This document shows positions 1 to 11,525 of a DNA stretch of 64,000 nucleotides, in pieces. This stretch comes from Rhizobium sp. BK251 (GTDB lineage: Bacteria; Pseudomonadota; Alphaproteobacteria; Rhizobiales; Rhizobiaceae), in assembly GCF_004345245.1 (NCBI RefSeq), contig NZ_SLUQ01000014.1, positions 1 to 64,000 on the forward strand, given 5' to 3'. Position 1 is the first letter of the stretch, and each line of letters opens with the position of its first letter. A program made the position numbers and the translations under genes. Below the pieces are notes generated by a model, which saw only the letters and a program-made list of their open reading frames with translations, ran no database searches and had not been told where the DNA came from.

Positions 1-802
<802 letters not shown>

Positions 803-812
803 AGGATCTTCC

Positions 813-1517
813 TCAAAGTTCCGGCACGACGAGGTCGGCAATGGGGCCATCGACATGGAGCGGCGCGCCGGTCATGGCCCGCAATTCATCCAGGGACATG
901 GCGGCAAGCTTTTCGCGCAGGACGAACCGTCCCTTGACGATGTCGATGACGGCGTGACTCGTATAGATCCGCGTGATGCAGGCGACGCCCGTCAGCGGGA
1001 AAGTGCATTTATCGACGAGTTTCGGCTCGCCGTTCTTCGTGACGTGTTCGGTGATGACGCAGACCTGCTTGGCGCCGTGCACGAGGTCCATGGCGCCGCC
1101 GACGGCCGGCACGCCCTTGCTTCCGACACGCCAGTTGGCAAGATCGCCGTTCTGGGCGACCTGGTAGGCGCCGAGGATCGCGACGTCGAGATGACCACCG
1201 CGCACCATGGCAAAGCTGTCGGCATGGTGAAAGAACGAGGCACCGGGCTTCAGCGTCACCGCCTTCTTGCCGGCATTGATGAGATCCCAATCCTCTTCGC
1301 CGGCGGGCGGCGCCTCGCCGAAGTTCAGGATACCGTTTTCCGTGTGGAAGATCGCCTGCCGGCCCGGCGGCTGGTAGCGCGCGACCATTTCAGGAAAGCC
1401 GATGCCGAGGTTCACATAGGCGCCATCGGCAATGTCCTGCGCGGCACGCCAGGCGATCTGGGCGTTGGAGAGCTTGATGTCTTCCCGGGTGTTGATGGGG
1501 TGCGTATCGACGGTCAT
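813..1517 (-). CDS. pcaJ: 3-oxoadipate CoA-transferase subunit B
   Basis: Beta subunit (234 aa) of the CoA-transferase that moves CoA from succinyl-CoA to beta-ketoadipate. The sequence has the glycine-rich NLGIGFPEMVA segment and the ENGILNFGEAPP motif, whose glutamate (about E60) fits the catalytic residue of class I CoA-transferases. The start chosen is the ATG at 1517, four bases inside the end of pcaI (ATGA overlap). A longer in-frame extension upstream is arginine-rich and lies within pcaI, so it is not used. Its order after pcaI and before pcaF is the usual pcaIJF arrangement and implies translational coupling. Confidence 0.95.
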   Translation of the reverse strand: MTVDTHPINTREDIKLSNAQIAWRAAQDIADGAYVNLGIGFPEMVARYQPPGRQAIFHTENGILNFGEAPPAGEEDWDLINAGKKAVTLKPGASFFHHADSFAMVRGGHLDVAILGAYQVAQNGDLANWRVGSKGVPAVGGAMDLVHGAKQVCVITEHVTKNGEPKLVDKCTFPLTGVACITRIYTSHAVIDIVKGRFVLREKLAAMSLDELRAMTGAPLHVDGPIADLVVPEL

Positions 1518-2221
1518 ATGTAGGCCACTCCTGCTCGAATGAGCTCTTCCTCCTGGCGGGGATCGGCGACTTCGACCACACGGTCGACGAAGATGCCCGG
1601 CGTAACGACGTGCTCGGCATCGATGTCCCCGGCCGGCACGATCTTCGAGACCTGCGCGATGGTCTTTGCCGCCGCCATGCACATCAGCGGGTTAAAGTTG
1701 CGGGCAGCCTTGTTGTAGGTGAGGTTGCCGTAGACGTCGCCGACATGCGCCTTCACGATGGCAAAATCGGCCCTCAGCCATCGCTCCTGGACATAGTGCC
1801 TGCCATCGAATTCCGCGGTCGGCTTGCCCTCGGCAAGCTCGGTGCCGTAGCTCGTCGGTGTATAGAAAGCAGGGATCCCGGCACCGCCGGCGCGGATGCG
1901 CTCGGCAAGCGTTCCCTGCGGCACAAGCTCGAGCTCGATCTGCCCAGCAAGATATCTTTCCGTGAAAGCGCGCGGATCCGAAGAGCGCGGGAAGGAGCAG
2001 ATCATCTTCCGCACCATCCCGGCGTCGATCATGGCCGCGATGCCGATACGCCCGTTGCCGGCATTGTTGTTGATGACCGTCAGGTTCTTCGAACCCTTGT
2101 CGATCAGCGCGTGAATGAGCTCGATCGGAGCGCCCGAACCGCCAAAGCCGCCGATCATGACAGTGGCGCCATCACCGATTTCGGAAACGGCCTCTGCCGT
2201 GCTCCCGATTGTCTTGTCCAT
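1514..2221 (-). CDS. pcaI: 3-oxoadipate CoA-transferase subunit A
   Basis: Alpha subunit (235 aa) of succinyl-CoA:3-oxoadipate CoA-transferase, partner of PcaJ. It shows the CoA-binding signature of the family, VMIGGFGGSGAP, near residue 20-32, and the usual length. The ATG at 2221 is preceded by a GGAGAG ribosome site; an ATG 33 bases further upstream has none and is not used. It is the first gene of the minus-strand pcaIJF operon and is divergent from pcaR across a 179-bp gap that contains a perfect inverted repeat, which suggests protocatechuate/beta-ketoadipate control through PcaR. Confidence 0.95.
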   Translation of the reverse strand: MDKTIGSTAEAVSEIGDGATVMIGGFGGSGAPIELIHALIDKGSKNLTVINNNAGNGRIGIAAMIDAGMVRKMICSFPRSSDPRAFTERYLAGQIELELVPQGTLAERIRAGGAGIPAFYTPTSYGTELAEGKPTAEFDGRHYVQERWLRADFAIVKAHVGDVYGNLTYNKAARNFNPLMCMAAAKTIAQVSKIVPAGDIDAEHVVTPGIFVDRVVEVADPRQEEELIRAGVAYI

Positions 2222-2313
2222 GCTGGATCTCTCCTTACCCGGGATGGCGGGCACATTTCCTCCACGCCTCCAACATCACGAATAGAGCGAGGCGCCAAGG
2301 GTTGGCAAGGTTT

Positions 2314-2350
2314 TTGTGCGATATTTGACTTTTGTTCGTATATCGCACAA
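2314..2350. promoter_or_regulatory. Putative PcaR operator between pcaI and pcaR
   Basis: A perfect 11-bp inverted repeat: TTGTGCGATAT at 2314-2324 and ATATCGCACAA at 2340-2350, with 15 bp between. The right arm runs into a further partial copy (AATATCGCG). It lies between the divergent pcaIJF and pcaR genes. IclR-family PcaR proteins are known to bind inverted repeats in such promoters, so this is the likely operator for both; the binding itself is inferred. Confidence 0.7.
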
Positions 2351-2400
2351 TATCGCGCTCACGGACTTGGCGAGCGAACTGTCACGAGGGAAGCAAGGAC

Positions 2401-3156
2401 ATGCGGGAAACGGACTTCGTGAGCGGCTTCGCTCGTGGGCTGAAGGTCATCGAGGCATTCGGGGAGATGCACCAGCGCCTGTCCATCACGGACGCCGCCA
2501 AACTGACCGACCTCGACCGGGCGACTGTCCGGCGCTCGCTCCTGACCCTCGCCGAACTGGGTTATGCCGACTACGACGGCAAGTTCTTCACCCTGACGCC
2601 GAAGGTGCTCCGTCTCGGCCATGCCTATCTTGCGGCCACACCCCTTCCGGCGATCCTGCAGCCGCATCTCGACCAGCTTTCCGAGAAGGCCGGCCAGAGC
2701 GCCTCGGCTTCCGTGCTCGACGGCACCGAGATCCTCTATATCGCCCGCGCCTCGCAGCGCCGGGTGATGTCCATCAACCTGACGCCCGGCAGCCGCCTTC
2801 CCGCCTATTGCGCCTCGATGGGCCGCGTCCTGCTAGCCGGCCTTCCGGAAGGCGAAGCGCGCACTATCCTCGCCCGCACCGAACTCAAGGCGAATACGCC
2901 AAGGACCATCACCGATCCGGAGGAACTGATTGCGGAGTTCCGCCGTGTCCGCGCCCAGGGCTATGCCGTCATCGACCAGGAACTGGAACTCGGCCTCTGC
3001 TCGATCGCGGTCCCGATCGAGAACGATCGCGGCCACCTGATTGCGGCGATCAATATCGGCGCACCCGCGGCGCACACATCTGCCGCTGAAATGGTCACGC
3101 GCTATCTGCCGCTGCTGAAGGAGACCCAGGCCGCGCTCCGCCTCGTGCTGCGCTAA
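2401..3156 (+). CDS. pcaR: IclR-family regulator PcaR
   Basis: 251-aa IclR-family regulator, with an N-terminal winged helix (about residues 10-70, motif LSITDAAKLTDLDRATVRRSLLTL in two adjoining parts) and a C-terminal effector domain ending in IAVPIENDRGHLIAAINIGAP. The length and the divergent position next to pcaIJF identify it as PcaR, which activates pcaIJF in response to beta-ketoadipate in pseudomonads and is found at the same place in rhizobia. The start at 2401 follows AAGCAAGGAC; a longer frame starting at 2332 would cross the operator and lacks homology there. Its stop abuts the end of pobR on the other strand. Confidence 0.92.
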   Translation: MRETDFVSGFARGLKVIEAFGEMHQRLSITDAAKLTDLDRATVRRSLLTLAELGYADYDGKFFTLTPKVLRLGHAYLAATPLPAILQPHLDQLSEKAGQSASASVLDGTEILYIARASQRRVMSINLTPGSRLPAYCASMGRVLLAGLPEGEARTILARTELKANTPRTITDPEELIAEFRRVRAQGYAVIDQELELGLCSIAVPIENDRGHLIAAINIGAPAAHTSAAEMVTRYLPLLKETQAALRLVLR

Positions 3157-4038
3157 TCACATGCCGAGCCTCGCCCGCTCGCCGATGCGCCATGCGCGCG
3201 GCGTCTCGCCCGTCTGCTTCAGGAAGAAGCGCGAGAAATAGGCAGGATCGGCAAAGCCCAGCCGATAGCTGATCTCCTGCACGCTGCCGAAGGTGAACAC
3301 CAGTTCGCGCTTGGCCTCGTCCGTCAGCCGGCGGGTGATGAATTCATGCGCGCCCTGCCCTGTGACGGCCCTCACGATGCGATTGAGATGGGTCGGCGAA
3401 ATGCCGAGTTCGGCCGCGTAGAAGGTGGCCGGCCTATGTTCCCGCAGGTGGCGATGGATGAGGTCGTTCAACAGTTCCATCCGCCGGCCGCCCTCGTCCG
3501 CTGCCTCGCCTTCGACACTGCCGGAAAGGCGCGCGGTCAATTGCAAGGCAGCGGTGAGATGGGCTTCCAGAAGATCGGTGCGCCCTCCCCGCCGGCGGGC
3601 GAATTCCTGGCCAAGCCGCGTCAGCGTCTGCGCCACATAGGCGGCATCCGCCTCCTCCATGTCCAGCCGGGTCAGATGTGGCACGGCCAGCCACTCACCG
3701 AGGGGACTGCGGTCGCCCGGCATCGCCTTCAAATGCGAGGCAAGCACGGAGATGACAAAGCCGTCGATATCCTTGGAAAAGCGGAAGCCATGGTTCAATC
3801 CCGGCGGCATGGTGATGACAGTCTGCGGCACGATCTCGTGCCGTTCGGAGTCGAAGATCGCGTCCCCGGATCCTGCGCTGATGTACAATATCTGGAAAAA
3901 GCTCTCATGCCGGTGCAACCGGATTTCCCAGTGATGCAGGCTGCTGCGGGACGGAATCGTTTCGCAGTGCAGCCAGAAATCGGGCTTGCGCCCGGTCATT
4001 TCGCCGTAGAGCTCGTAGGTCGGAACGAATTTCGTCAT
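3157..4038 (-). CDS. pobR: AraC-family regulator of pobA (PobR)
   Basis: 293-aa AraC-type regulator. The N-terminal half is cupin-like (HWEIRLHRHESFFQILYISAGSG, a histidine-rich sensor sheet, split here only by wording). The C-terminal 100 residues hold two helix-turn-helix motifs (FYAAELGISPTHLNRIVRA and IQ-type helix near EISYRLGFADPAYFSRFF). It is divergent from pobA with 112 bp between, the arrangement of AraC-type PobR activators that respond to 4-hydroxybenzoate. The start at 4038 (MTKFVPTYEL) is taken because the upstream extension of the frame overlaps pobA and is not conserved-looking. Confidence 0.88.
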   Translation of the reverse strand: MTKFVPTYELYGEMTGRKPDFWLHCETIPSRSSLHHWEIRLHRHESFFQILYISAGSGDAIFDSERHEIVPQTVITMPPGLNHGFRFSKDIDGFVISVLASHLKAMPGDRSPLGEWLAVPHLTRLDMEEADAAYVAQTLTRLGQEFARRRGGRTDLLEAHLTAALQLTARLSGSVEGEAADEGGRRMELLNDLIHRHLREHRPATFYAAELGISPTHLNRIVRAVTGQGAHEFITRRLTDEAKRELVFTFGSVQEISYRLGFADPAYFSRFFLKQTGETPRAWRIGERARLGM

Positions 4039-6243
<2,205 letters not shown>

Positions 6244-6249
6244 CGATTC

Positions 6250-6265
6250 ATAACCTCACGATTAT
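6250..6265. promoter_or_regulatory. PcaQ box-like site upstream of pcaD
   Basis: ATAACC-TCAC-GATTAT. The published PcaQ motif from S. meliloti is ATAACC-N4-GGTTAA; the left arm is exact and the right arm partial. It is 69 bp upstream of the pcaD start and just upstream of pcaQ, the expected place for a LysR regulator acting in both directions. A second TTAACC occurs near 6292. Confidence 0.6.
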
Positions 6266-6334
6266 CAAAACACGATAAAATATCATTTTACTTAACCAAA
6301 TGACACATCCAAGCTCTCGATAGAGGAGAATCCC

Positions 6335-7144
6335 GTGCAGTTTGCCCGCATCAACGACGTAGCCATCCACTACCAGATCATCGGCGCACCCGCCGACAAG
6401 CCGGTTATCGTGTTCATCAACTCTCTGGGGACCGATTTTCGTATCTGGCGCGATGTCATCGTTCGCCTCGCCGGCGATTTCGCCATCGTCCTTTACGACA
6501 AGCGCGGCCATGGCCTTTCCGACATCGGCGAGACGCCTTACTCCATCGAGGACCACGCCTCGGATCTTGCCGGACTTTTGGACCTTCTCTCGGTCAAGGG
6601 CTCGTTCATTTGCGGCCTTTCAGTCGGCGGCCTGATCGCGCAATCGCTCTACAGCTCGCGTCCAGACCTGGTGCGCGCGCTCATCCTCTGCGACACCGCC
6701 CACAAGATCGGCACGAACGAATCCTGGAATGCCCGCATCCAAACGGTCGAGGCAAAGGGCATCGGGAGCATCGTCGACAAGGTCATGGAACTCTGGTTCA
6801 CGCCAGCCTTCCGCAGACCGGAAAACACCGAATTCGTCGGCTATCGCAACATGCTGGAACGCCAGCCTGTCGCCGGATATGTCGCCACCTGTGCGGCGAT
6901 CCGCGACGCCGACTATACAGAGGTTGCCAGGAGCATCGACGTGCCGACCATCTGCATCGTCGGCGATAAGGACGGATCGACGCCTCCGGATCTCGTGCGC
7001 TCGACGGCCAAGCTCATACCGGGGGCGCGCTTCGAGATCATCCTCGACGCCGGCCACATTCCCTGCGTCGAGCAGCCGGAAGCACTGACCGCCATCCTGC
7101 GCGCCTTCATCGACTTCGCCTCCCAGGAGAAACAGCATGAGTGA
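6335..7144 (+). CDS. pcaD: 3-oxoadipate enol-lactonase
   Basis: 269-aa alpha/beta-hydrolase that opens beta-ketoadipate enol-lactone to beta-ketoadipate. The nucleophile elbow GLSVGG places the serine at residue 96; the acid is in VGDKDGSTPP and the histidine in DAGHIPCVEQPE. The start is GTG at 6335, preceded by GAGGAGAA. It is the first gene of pcaDCHGB and overlaps pcaC by 8 bp. Control is expected from PcaQ. Confidence 0.95.
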   Translation: MQFARINDVAIHYQIIGAPADKPVIVFINSLGTDFRIWRDVIVRLAGDFAIVLYDKRGHGLSDIGETPYSIEDHASDLAGLLDLLSVKGSFICGLSVGGLIAQSLYSSRPDLVRALILCDTAHKIGTNESWNARIQTVEAKGIGSIVDKVMELWFTPAFRRPENTEFVGYRNMLERQPVAGYVATCAAIRDADYTEVARSIDVPTICIVGDKDGSTPPDLVRSTAKLIPGARFEIILDAGHIPCVEQPEALTAILRAFIDFASQEKQHE

Positions 7145-7541
7145 CCCTCACGTGCCATCCGAGCGCTACCGGCAGGGCATGGCCACGCGCCGCGCCGTTC
7201 TTGGCGACAGCCATGTGGAACGCGCGCAGTCGGCATCGACGGAGTTCGACCGCCCGTTCCAGGAGCTTATTACCGAGGCAGCCTGGGGTCATGTCTGGTC
7301 GCGGCCGGGCTGGAGCAAGCGGGACCGCTCGATCGTGACGATCGCGCTGCTCGCCGCGCTCGGCCAGGACGATGAGGTGGCCATGCACGTGCGCGCCACG
7401 GCCAATACCGGCGCCACGCGGGAGGACGTTTGCGAGGCATTGCTGCATGTCGCGATCTATGCCGGCGTGCCGGCTGCCAATCACGCGATCAAGATCGCCA
7501 AGCAGGTTTTCCAGCAGATGGACGCCGAAGAGGCGGCCTAG
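7137..7541 (+). CDS. pcaC: 4-carboxymuconolactone decarboxylase
   Basis: 134-aa protein of the AhpD-like carboxymuconolactone decarboxylase family, which decarboxylates gamma-carboxymuconolactone to the enol-lactone. The family core is visible from [23 protein letters not shown] to the C-terminal [34 protein letters not shown], described here by its ends. The length is normal for a stand-alone PcaC (not the PcaL fusion). The start overlaps the pcaD stop (ATGAGTGA), indicating coupled translation. Confidence 0.95.
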   Translation: MSDPHVPSERYRQGMATRRAVLGDSHVERAQSASTEFDRPFQELITEAAWGHVWSRPGWSKRDRSIVTIALLAALGQDDEVAMHVRATANTGATREDVCEALLHVAIYAGVPAANHAIKIAKQVFQQMDAEEAA

Positions 7542-7569
7542 GCCGGCAAGTACAAGAGGGAGGCAGACC

Positions 7570-8319
7570 ATGTCTGACATTACAAACCGGAAGCCCGAGA
7601 CCGGAGCCTTCTTTGCCCGCGACCGCGCCTGGCATCCGCCAGCCTTTGCGCCGGGCTACAAGACGTCGATCCTGCGCTCGCCTCAGAAGGCGCTGCTGTC
7701 GCTGGACGGAACGATCTCCGAAATCACCGGCCCGGTCTTCGGCCATTCGATGATCGGCGAACTCGACAACGATCTCATCCACAATTTCGCCAAGTCCGGC
7801 GAGGCTGCGATCGGCGAGCGCATCATCGTGCATGGCCGCGTGCTCGACGAGCGGGCAAAGCCCGTTGCCGGTGCGCTGGTGGAATTCTGGCAGGCCAATG
7901 CCGGCGGCCGCTATCGCCACAAGAAGGAAACCTATCTCGCCGCCATCGATCCCAATTTCGGCGGCTGCGGCCGCGCGATCACCGACGAGGAAGGCCGCTA
8001 CTATTTCCGCACCGTGCGCCCCGGCGCCTATCCCTGGCCAAACGGCGTCAACGACTGGCGCCCGGCCCATATCCATTTCTCGGTCTTTGGCCACGGTTTC
8101 GCCCAGCGCCTGATCACGCAGATGTATTTCGAAGGCGACCCGATGATCTGGAAATGTCCGATCGTCAGCACGATACCGGACAAGGCAGCGATCGAGCAGC
8201 TGATCGCTCCGCTCGACTGGGGCAACACGATTCCGATGGATTCGCGCGCCTACAAGTTCGATATCGTTCTGCGTGGCCGCCGCTCGACCATGTTCGAGAA
8301 CAAGTTGGAGGGGAACTGA
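7570..8319 (+). CDS. pcaH: Protocatechuate 3,4-dioxygenase beta subunit
   Basis: 249-aa iron-bearing subunit of the intradiol dioxygenase that opens protocatechuate to 3-carboxy-cis,cis-muconate. The four Fe(III) ligands can be matched to the Pseudomonas enzyme: Y115 (GGRYRHK), Y154 (RPGAYPWP), H167 and H169 (RPAHIHF). The start at 7570 follows GAGGGAGGCAGACC; the longer frame upstream is a shadow of pcaC. The stop overlaps the pcaG start (TGATG). Confidence 0.97.
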   Translation: MSDITNRKPETGAFFARDRAWHPPAFAPGYKTSILRSPQKALLSLDGTISEITGPVFGHSMIGELDNDLIHNFAKSGEAAIGERIIVHGRVLDERAKPVAGALVEFWQANAGGRYRHKKETYLAAIDPNFGGCGRAITDEEGRYYFRTVRPGAYPWPNGVNDWRPAHIHFSVFGHGFAQRLITQMYFEGDPMIWKCPIVSTIPDKAAIEQLIAPLDWGNTIPMDSRAYKFDIVLRGRRSTMFENKLEGN

Positions 8320-8933
8320 TGGCCCAGGAACTCGGCTACCTCAAGGAAACCCCGTCGCAGACCGCCGGACCCTATGTCCACATCGGCCTCACCCCGAATA
8401 TCTGCGACATCGGCGGCGTATACGAGACCGATCTCGGCACGCGGATGGTCAACGACAAGACGCTCGGCGAGCGCATTACCATCAGCGGCCGCATTTTCGA
8501 CGGCGCGGGCGCACTGGTGCGCGACGCCGTCGTCGAGATCTGGCAGGCGGATAGTGCCGGCCTCTACAACAGCCCCTCCGAAATGCGCGGCACGGCCGAT
8601 CCGAACTTCACCGGTTGGGGTCGAAGCGCGACGCGGGCCGAAGACGGCGTTTACACCTTCGAGACGATCAAGCCGGGCCGTGTTCCCTTCAAGGATGGCC
8701 GCAGGATGGCGCCGCACGTCACCTTCTGGATCGTCGCCCGCGGCATCAATATCGGCCTGCACACCCGCATGTATTTCCCGGAGGAAACGGACGCGAACGC
8801 GCAGGACCCGCTGCTCGCCCGCATCGAGCATCGCCATCGGCTGGAAACGCTGATTGCGACCGGGACGGCACCCGCCTATAGCTTCGACATCCATCTCCAG
8901 GGCGAAAGGGAAACCGTCTTCCTGGACATCTGA
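8319..8933 (+). CDS. pcaG: Protocatechuate 3,4-dioxygenase alpha subunit
   Basis: 204-aa partner of PcaH. It has the same intradiol-dioxygenase fold (SQTAGPYVHIGL at the N-terminus, EIWQADSAGLYNSP, then a TFWIVARGINIGLHTRMYFPEE-type core described in part), but the positions that carry the iron-ligand histidines in PcaH are changed, as is normal for the alpha subunit. The start at 8319 overlaps the pcaH stop and follows GGAGGGGAAC. Fourth gene of pcaDCHGB. Confidence 0.96.
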   Translation: MAQELGYLKETPSQTAGPYVHIGLTPNICDIGGVYETDLGTRMVNDKTLGERITISGRIFDGAGALVRDAVVEIWQADSAGLYNSPSEMRGTADPNFTGWGRSATRAEDGVYTFETIKPGRVPFKDGRRMAPHVTFWIVARGINIGLHTRMYFPEETDANAQDPLLARIEHRHRLETLIATGTAPAYSFDIHLQGERETVFLDI

Positions 8934-8976
8934 GAATCCGCCTGCAACTGAGGGCCGGCGGAAGATAGCGAGACAA

Positions 8977-10038
8977 ATGCCAGCGTCTGCCTTCGACCAT
9001 CCGTTTCTTTCTGGCCTTCTCGGCGATGATGAAGTATCGGCACATTTTTCGGCGGAAGCCGATATCCGCGCCATGCTTGCCTTTGAAGCCGCGCTCGCCA
9101 GCTCTGAGGCTGCTGAAGGCCTCATCCCCGCCGATGCGGCGCGCCGGGTCGCGGAGGTCTGTTCCAGCTTCACCCCCGATGTCGCCGCCCTGAAATCGGC
9201 GACGTCAGCGGACGGGGTCGTTGTTCCCGAGCTTGTCAGGCAACTGCGCAAAGCCGTCGGTGGCGATGCTGCGCAGCATGTCCACTTCGGCGCGACCAGC
9301 CAAGACGCGATCGACACGAGCCTGATGCTGCGGCTGAAGCCAGTGAGCTTCCTGCTTGCAACGAGGCTCTACGCCATCATCTCGGCCTTCAACTCGCTCG
9401 AGACACGCTTCGGCAGCGAACGCCTGATGGGCCACACCCGAATGCAGGCGGCGATCCCGATCACTGTCGCGGACAGGGTGCGGGCCTGGCGCGAGCCGCT
9501 CGAAGACTATCGCGAGCGGCTGACCCTGCAGAGGTTTGCCGTGCAGTTCGGCGGCGCGGCGGGCACGCTGGAAAAGCTCGCCGACAGGGCTCCCGGCGTG
9601 CGCGCCGGACTTGCAGCCGAACTTGGGCTCACGGACGAACCGCAATGGCAGAGCCAGCGCGGCCGCATCGCAGACTTTGCCGGGCTTTTCTCGCTGATCA
9701 GCGGCAGCCTCGGCAAGTTCGGCCAGGATGTGGCGCTGCTCGCCCAGGCCGGCGAAGAGATCGAACTCGCCGGCGGCGGCAGCTCGTCGGCCATGCCGCA
9801 CAAGCAGAACCCGGTCGCAGCCGAGACGCTTGTCGCGCTCGCCCGCTTCAACGCCACCCAGCTTTCGGGCATTCACCAGGCGCTGGTCCATGAACAGGAG
9901 CGCTCCGGCGCCGCCTGGACCCTGGAGTGGCTGATCCTCCCGCAGATGGCAGTCGCAACGGCAGCTTCGCTTCGCCTTGCCGCTGAACTCGCCGCCAACA
10001 TTCGAAGACTCGGGAGCCCGATCTCGCGTAAATCATAA
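8977..10038 (+). CDS. pcaB: 3-carboxy-cis,cis-muconate cycloisomerase
   Basis: 353-aa member of the fumarase/aspartase superfamily that lactonises 3-carboxymuconate to gamma-carboxymuconolactone. The superfamily loop GSSSAMPHKQNPV and the HFGATSQDAIDTSL motif are present. The start is the ATG at 8977; an in-frame TTG at 8854 lies inside pcaG and is not used. Bacterial PcaB is often 350-450 residues, so this is at the short end and probably lacks a C-terminal extension. Last gene of pcaDCHGB; its stop codon lies within a PcaQ-like box for the next operon. Confidence 0.94.
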   Translation: MPASAFDHPFLSGLLGDDEVSAHFSAEADIRAMLAFEAALASSEAAEGLIPADAARRVAEVCSSFTPDVAALKSATSADGVVVPELVRQLRKAVGGDAAQHVHFGATSQDAIDTSLMLRLKPVSFLLATRLYAIISAFNSLETRFGSERLMGHTRMQAAIPITVADRVRAWREPLEDYRERLTLQRFAVQFGGAAGTLEKLADRAPGVRAGLAAELGLTDEPQWQSQRGRIADFAGLFSLISGSLGKFGQDVALLAQAGEEIELAGGGSSSAMPHKQNPVAAETLVALARFNATQLSGIHQALVHEQERSGAAWTLEWLILPQMAVATAASLRLAAELAANIRRLGSPISRKS

Positions 10039-10050
10039 CCTGGCGCGTAT
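10035..10050. promoter_or_regulatory. PcaQ box-like site upstream of pcaM
   Basis: ATAACC-TGGC-GCGTAT, overlapping the pcaB stop codon. It shares the ATAACC-N4-GnnTAT pattern with the site upstream of pcaD. PcaQ is known to activate the pcaMNVWX transporter genes in S. meliloti, which supports the reading. It is 115 bp upstream of the pcaM start. Confidence 0.5.
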
Positions 10051-10165
10051 GAATTGCCGTGCTTATTTCATTTTTGCATCACTGTTTTGCATGACACACT
10101 AAGATGGGGATAGTCCGGCCGCCGGAAATCGGGGCACTGCAGCGGAGCTATCAGAGGGAGGAAAT

Positions 10166-11338
10166 ATGAAACGGTTGGTCTTGGCCGCGATAGCGGCAAT
10201 CATGATGGGTGGCGCGGCCTACGCGGATACGATCAAGGTCGGTGTCGTCGGCCCGTTCTCGGGTCCCTTCGCGCTTCAGGGCAAGAATTTCAAGGCCGGC
10301 ATTGACGCCTTCATGGCGCTCAACGGCGACAAGGTCGGCGACGATACGGTCGAGATCATCTACCGCGACGTGCCGCAGGCCGATCCGGCGCAAGCCAAGG
10401 CGCTGGCGCAGGAACTCGTCGTCAAGGAGGGCGTGCAATATCTCGGCGGCTTCTACTTCACGCCGGACGCGATGGCCGTTACGCCGATACTGAAGCAGGC
10501 CAATGTTCCGCTCGTGGTTATGAATGCCGCCACGTCGGCGATCGTCACCAAGAGCCCGTTCGTGGTGCGCACCTCCTTCACCACCTGGCAGACCTCGACG
10601 CCGATCGCCAAAGTCGCCCATGATGCTGGCGTCAACAAGGTGATCTCCGTCGTCAGCGACTATGGCCCGGGCATCGATGCGGAAAACGCCTTCAAGGCCG
10701 GCTTCGAGAAGGAAGGCGGACAGGTCGTCGAGGCGATCCGCATGCCGCTTTCGACGAACGACTTCAGCCCCATCATGCAGCGTATCAAGGATTCCGGTGC
10801 GGAAGCTGTCTTCGCTTTCCTGCCATCCGGGCCGACGACGCTCGGTTTCGTGAAGGCGTATAACGAGAATGGTCTGAAGGCTGCCGGTATCAAGTTCTTC
10901 GCCCCCGGCGACCTGACGCAGGAGTCGGATCTGCCGGCGCTTGGCGACGCCGCACTCGGCATCCAGACGACCTTCCACTATGCCGTCTCCCACGATTCCC
11001 CGGAAAACAAGGCGTTCGTCGAAGCGGCAGGCAAGGCGATCGGCAATCCCGCCGAGCTCTCCTTCCCGGCTGTCGGTGCCTATGACGGCATGTATGTCAT
11101 CTACAAGATGATCGAAGCGACCGGCGGCAAGCAGGATGCACAGAAGGCCGTCGATGCCGTCAAGGGACTGGCTTGGACGAGCCCGCGCGGCCCTGTTTCG
11201 ATCGATCCGGAATCGCGCCACATCACCCAGAACATCTACCTGCGCGAAGTTGCCAAGGCTGACAACGGGACCTACTACAACAAGGAAGTTCAGACCTTCG
11301 AGAAGCAGGGTGATCCGGGCCTCGCGGCGGCCAAGTAG
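10166..11338 (+). CDS. pcaM: ABC transporter substrate-binding protein, probable protocatechuate uptake
   Basis: 390-aa periplasmic binding protein of the branched-chain amino acid (LivK) type. A signal peptide is clear (MKRLVLAAIAAIMMGGAAYA, cut after AYA), followed by TIKVGVVGPFSGPFALQGK, the start of the peripla_BP_6 fold. It is the first of five genes (binding protein, two permeases, two ATPases) immediately after pcaDCHGB. S. meliloti pcaMNVWX has the same subunit set and transports protocatechuate, so the name is given by analogy. The aromatic substrate is inferred from context; a LivK-type amino acid or amide role is the alternative. Confidence 0.8.
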   Translation: MKRLVLAAIAAIMMGGAAYADTIKVGVVGPFSGPFALQGKNFKAGIDAFMALNGDKVGDDTVEIIYRDVPQADPAQAKALAQELVVKEGVQYLGGFYFTPDAMAVTPILKQANVPLVVMNAATSAIVTKSPFVVRTSFTTWQTSTPIAKVAHDAGVNKVISVVSDYGPGIDAENAFKAGFEKEGGQVVEAIRMPLSTNDFSPIMQRIKDSGAEAVFAFLPSGPTTLGFVKAYNENGLKAAGIKFFAPGDLTQESDLPALGDAALGIQTTFHYAVSHDSPENKAFVEAAGKAIGNPAELSFPAVGAYDGMYVIYKMIEATGGKQDAQKAVDAVKGLAWTSPRGPVSIDPESRHITQNIYLREVAKADNGTYYNKEVQTFEKQGDPGLAAAK

Positions 11339-11366
11339 CAGCGCCTCGGCGGGCCTGTTGCTATAG

Positions 11367-11395
11367 GCGCCGGCGGCCATCCACGCTGCCGGCGC
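11367..11395 (+). other. Hairpin between pcaM and pcaN
   Basis: Perfect 8-bp stem GCGCCGGC/GCCGGCGC with a 13-nt loop in the 187-bp gap after the binding-protein gene, with no T-run. Such hairpins commonly protect the upstream message or weaken read-through so that the binding protein is made in excess over the permeases. Confidence 0.6.
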
Positions 11396-11525
11396 AGAAC
11401 GTCGATGCGTTGCCCGTCCGCGGGCGGGGAAGGCGATGGCTCATCTGCTCTCCCCGCTTGCCGGGAACTGTGCCGAGCAGCGCGGGGAACGCGCGACATG
11501 AAAGACAAAGCAATCGGACGGGTTC

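Noticed and set aside
10151-11380. 409-aa open frame antisense to the pcaM binding-protein gene
   Set aside because: It mirrors the codon pattern of pcaM, is rich in Arg, Asp and His, and has no recognisable motif. High-GC genes often leave such frames open on the other strand.
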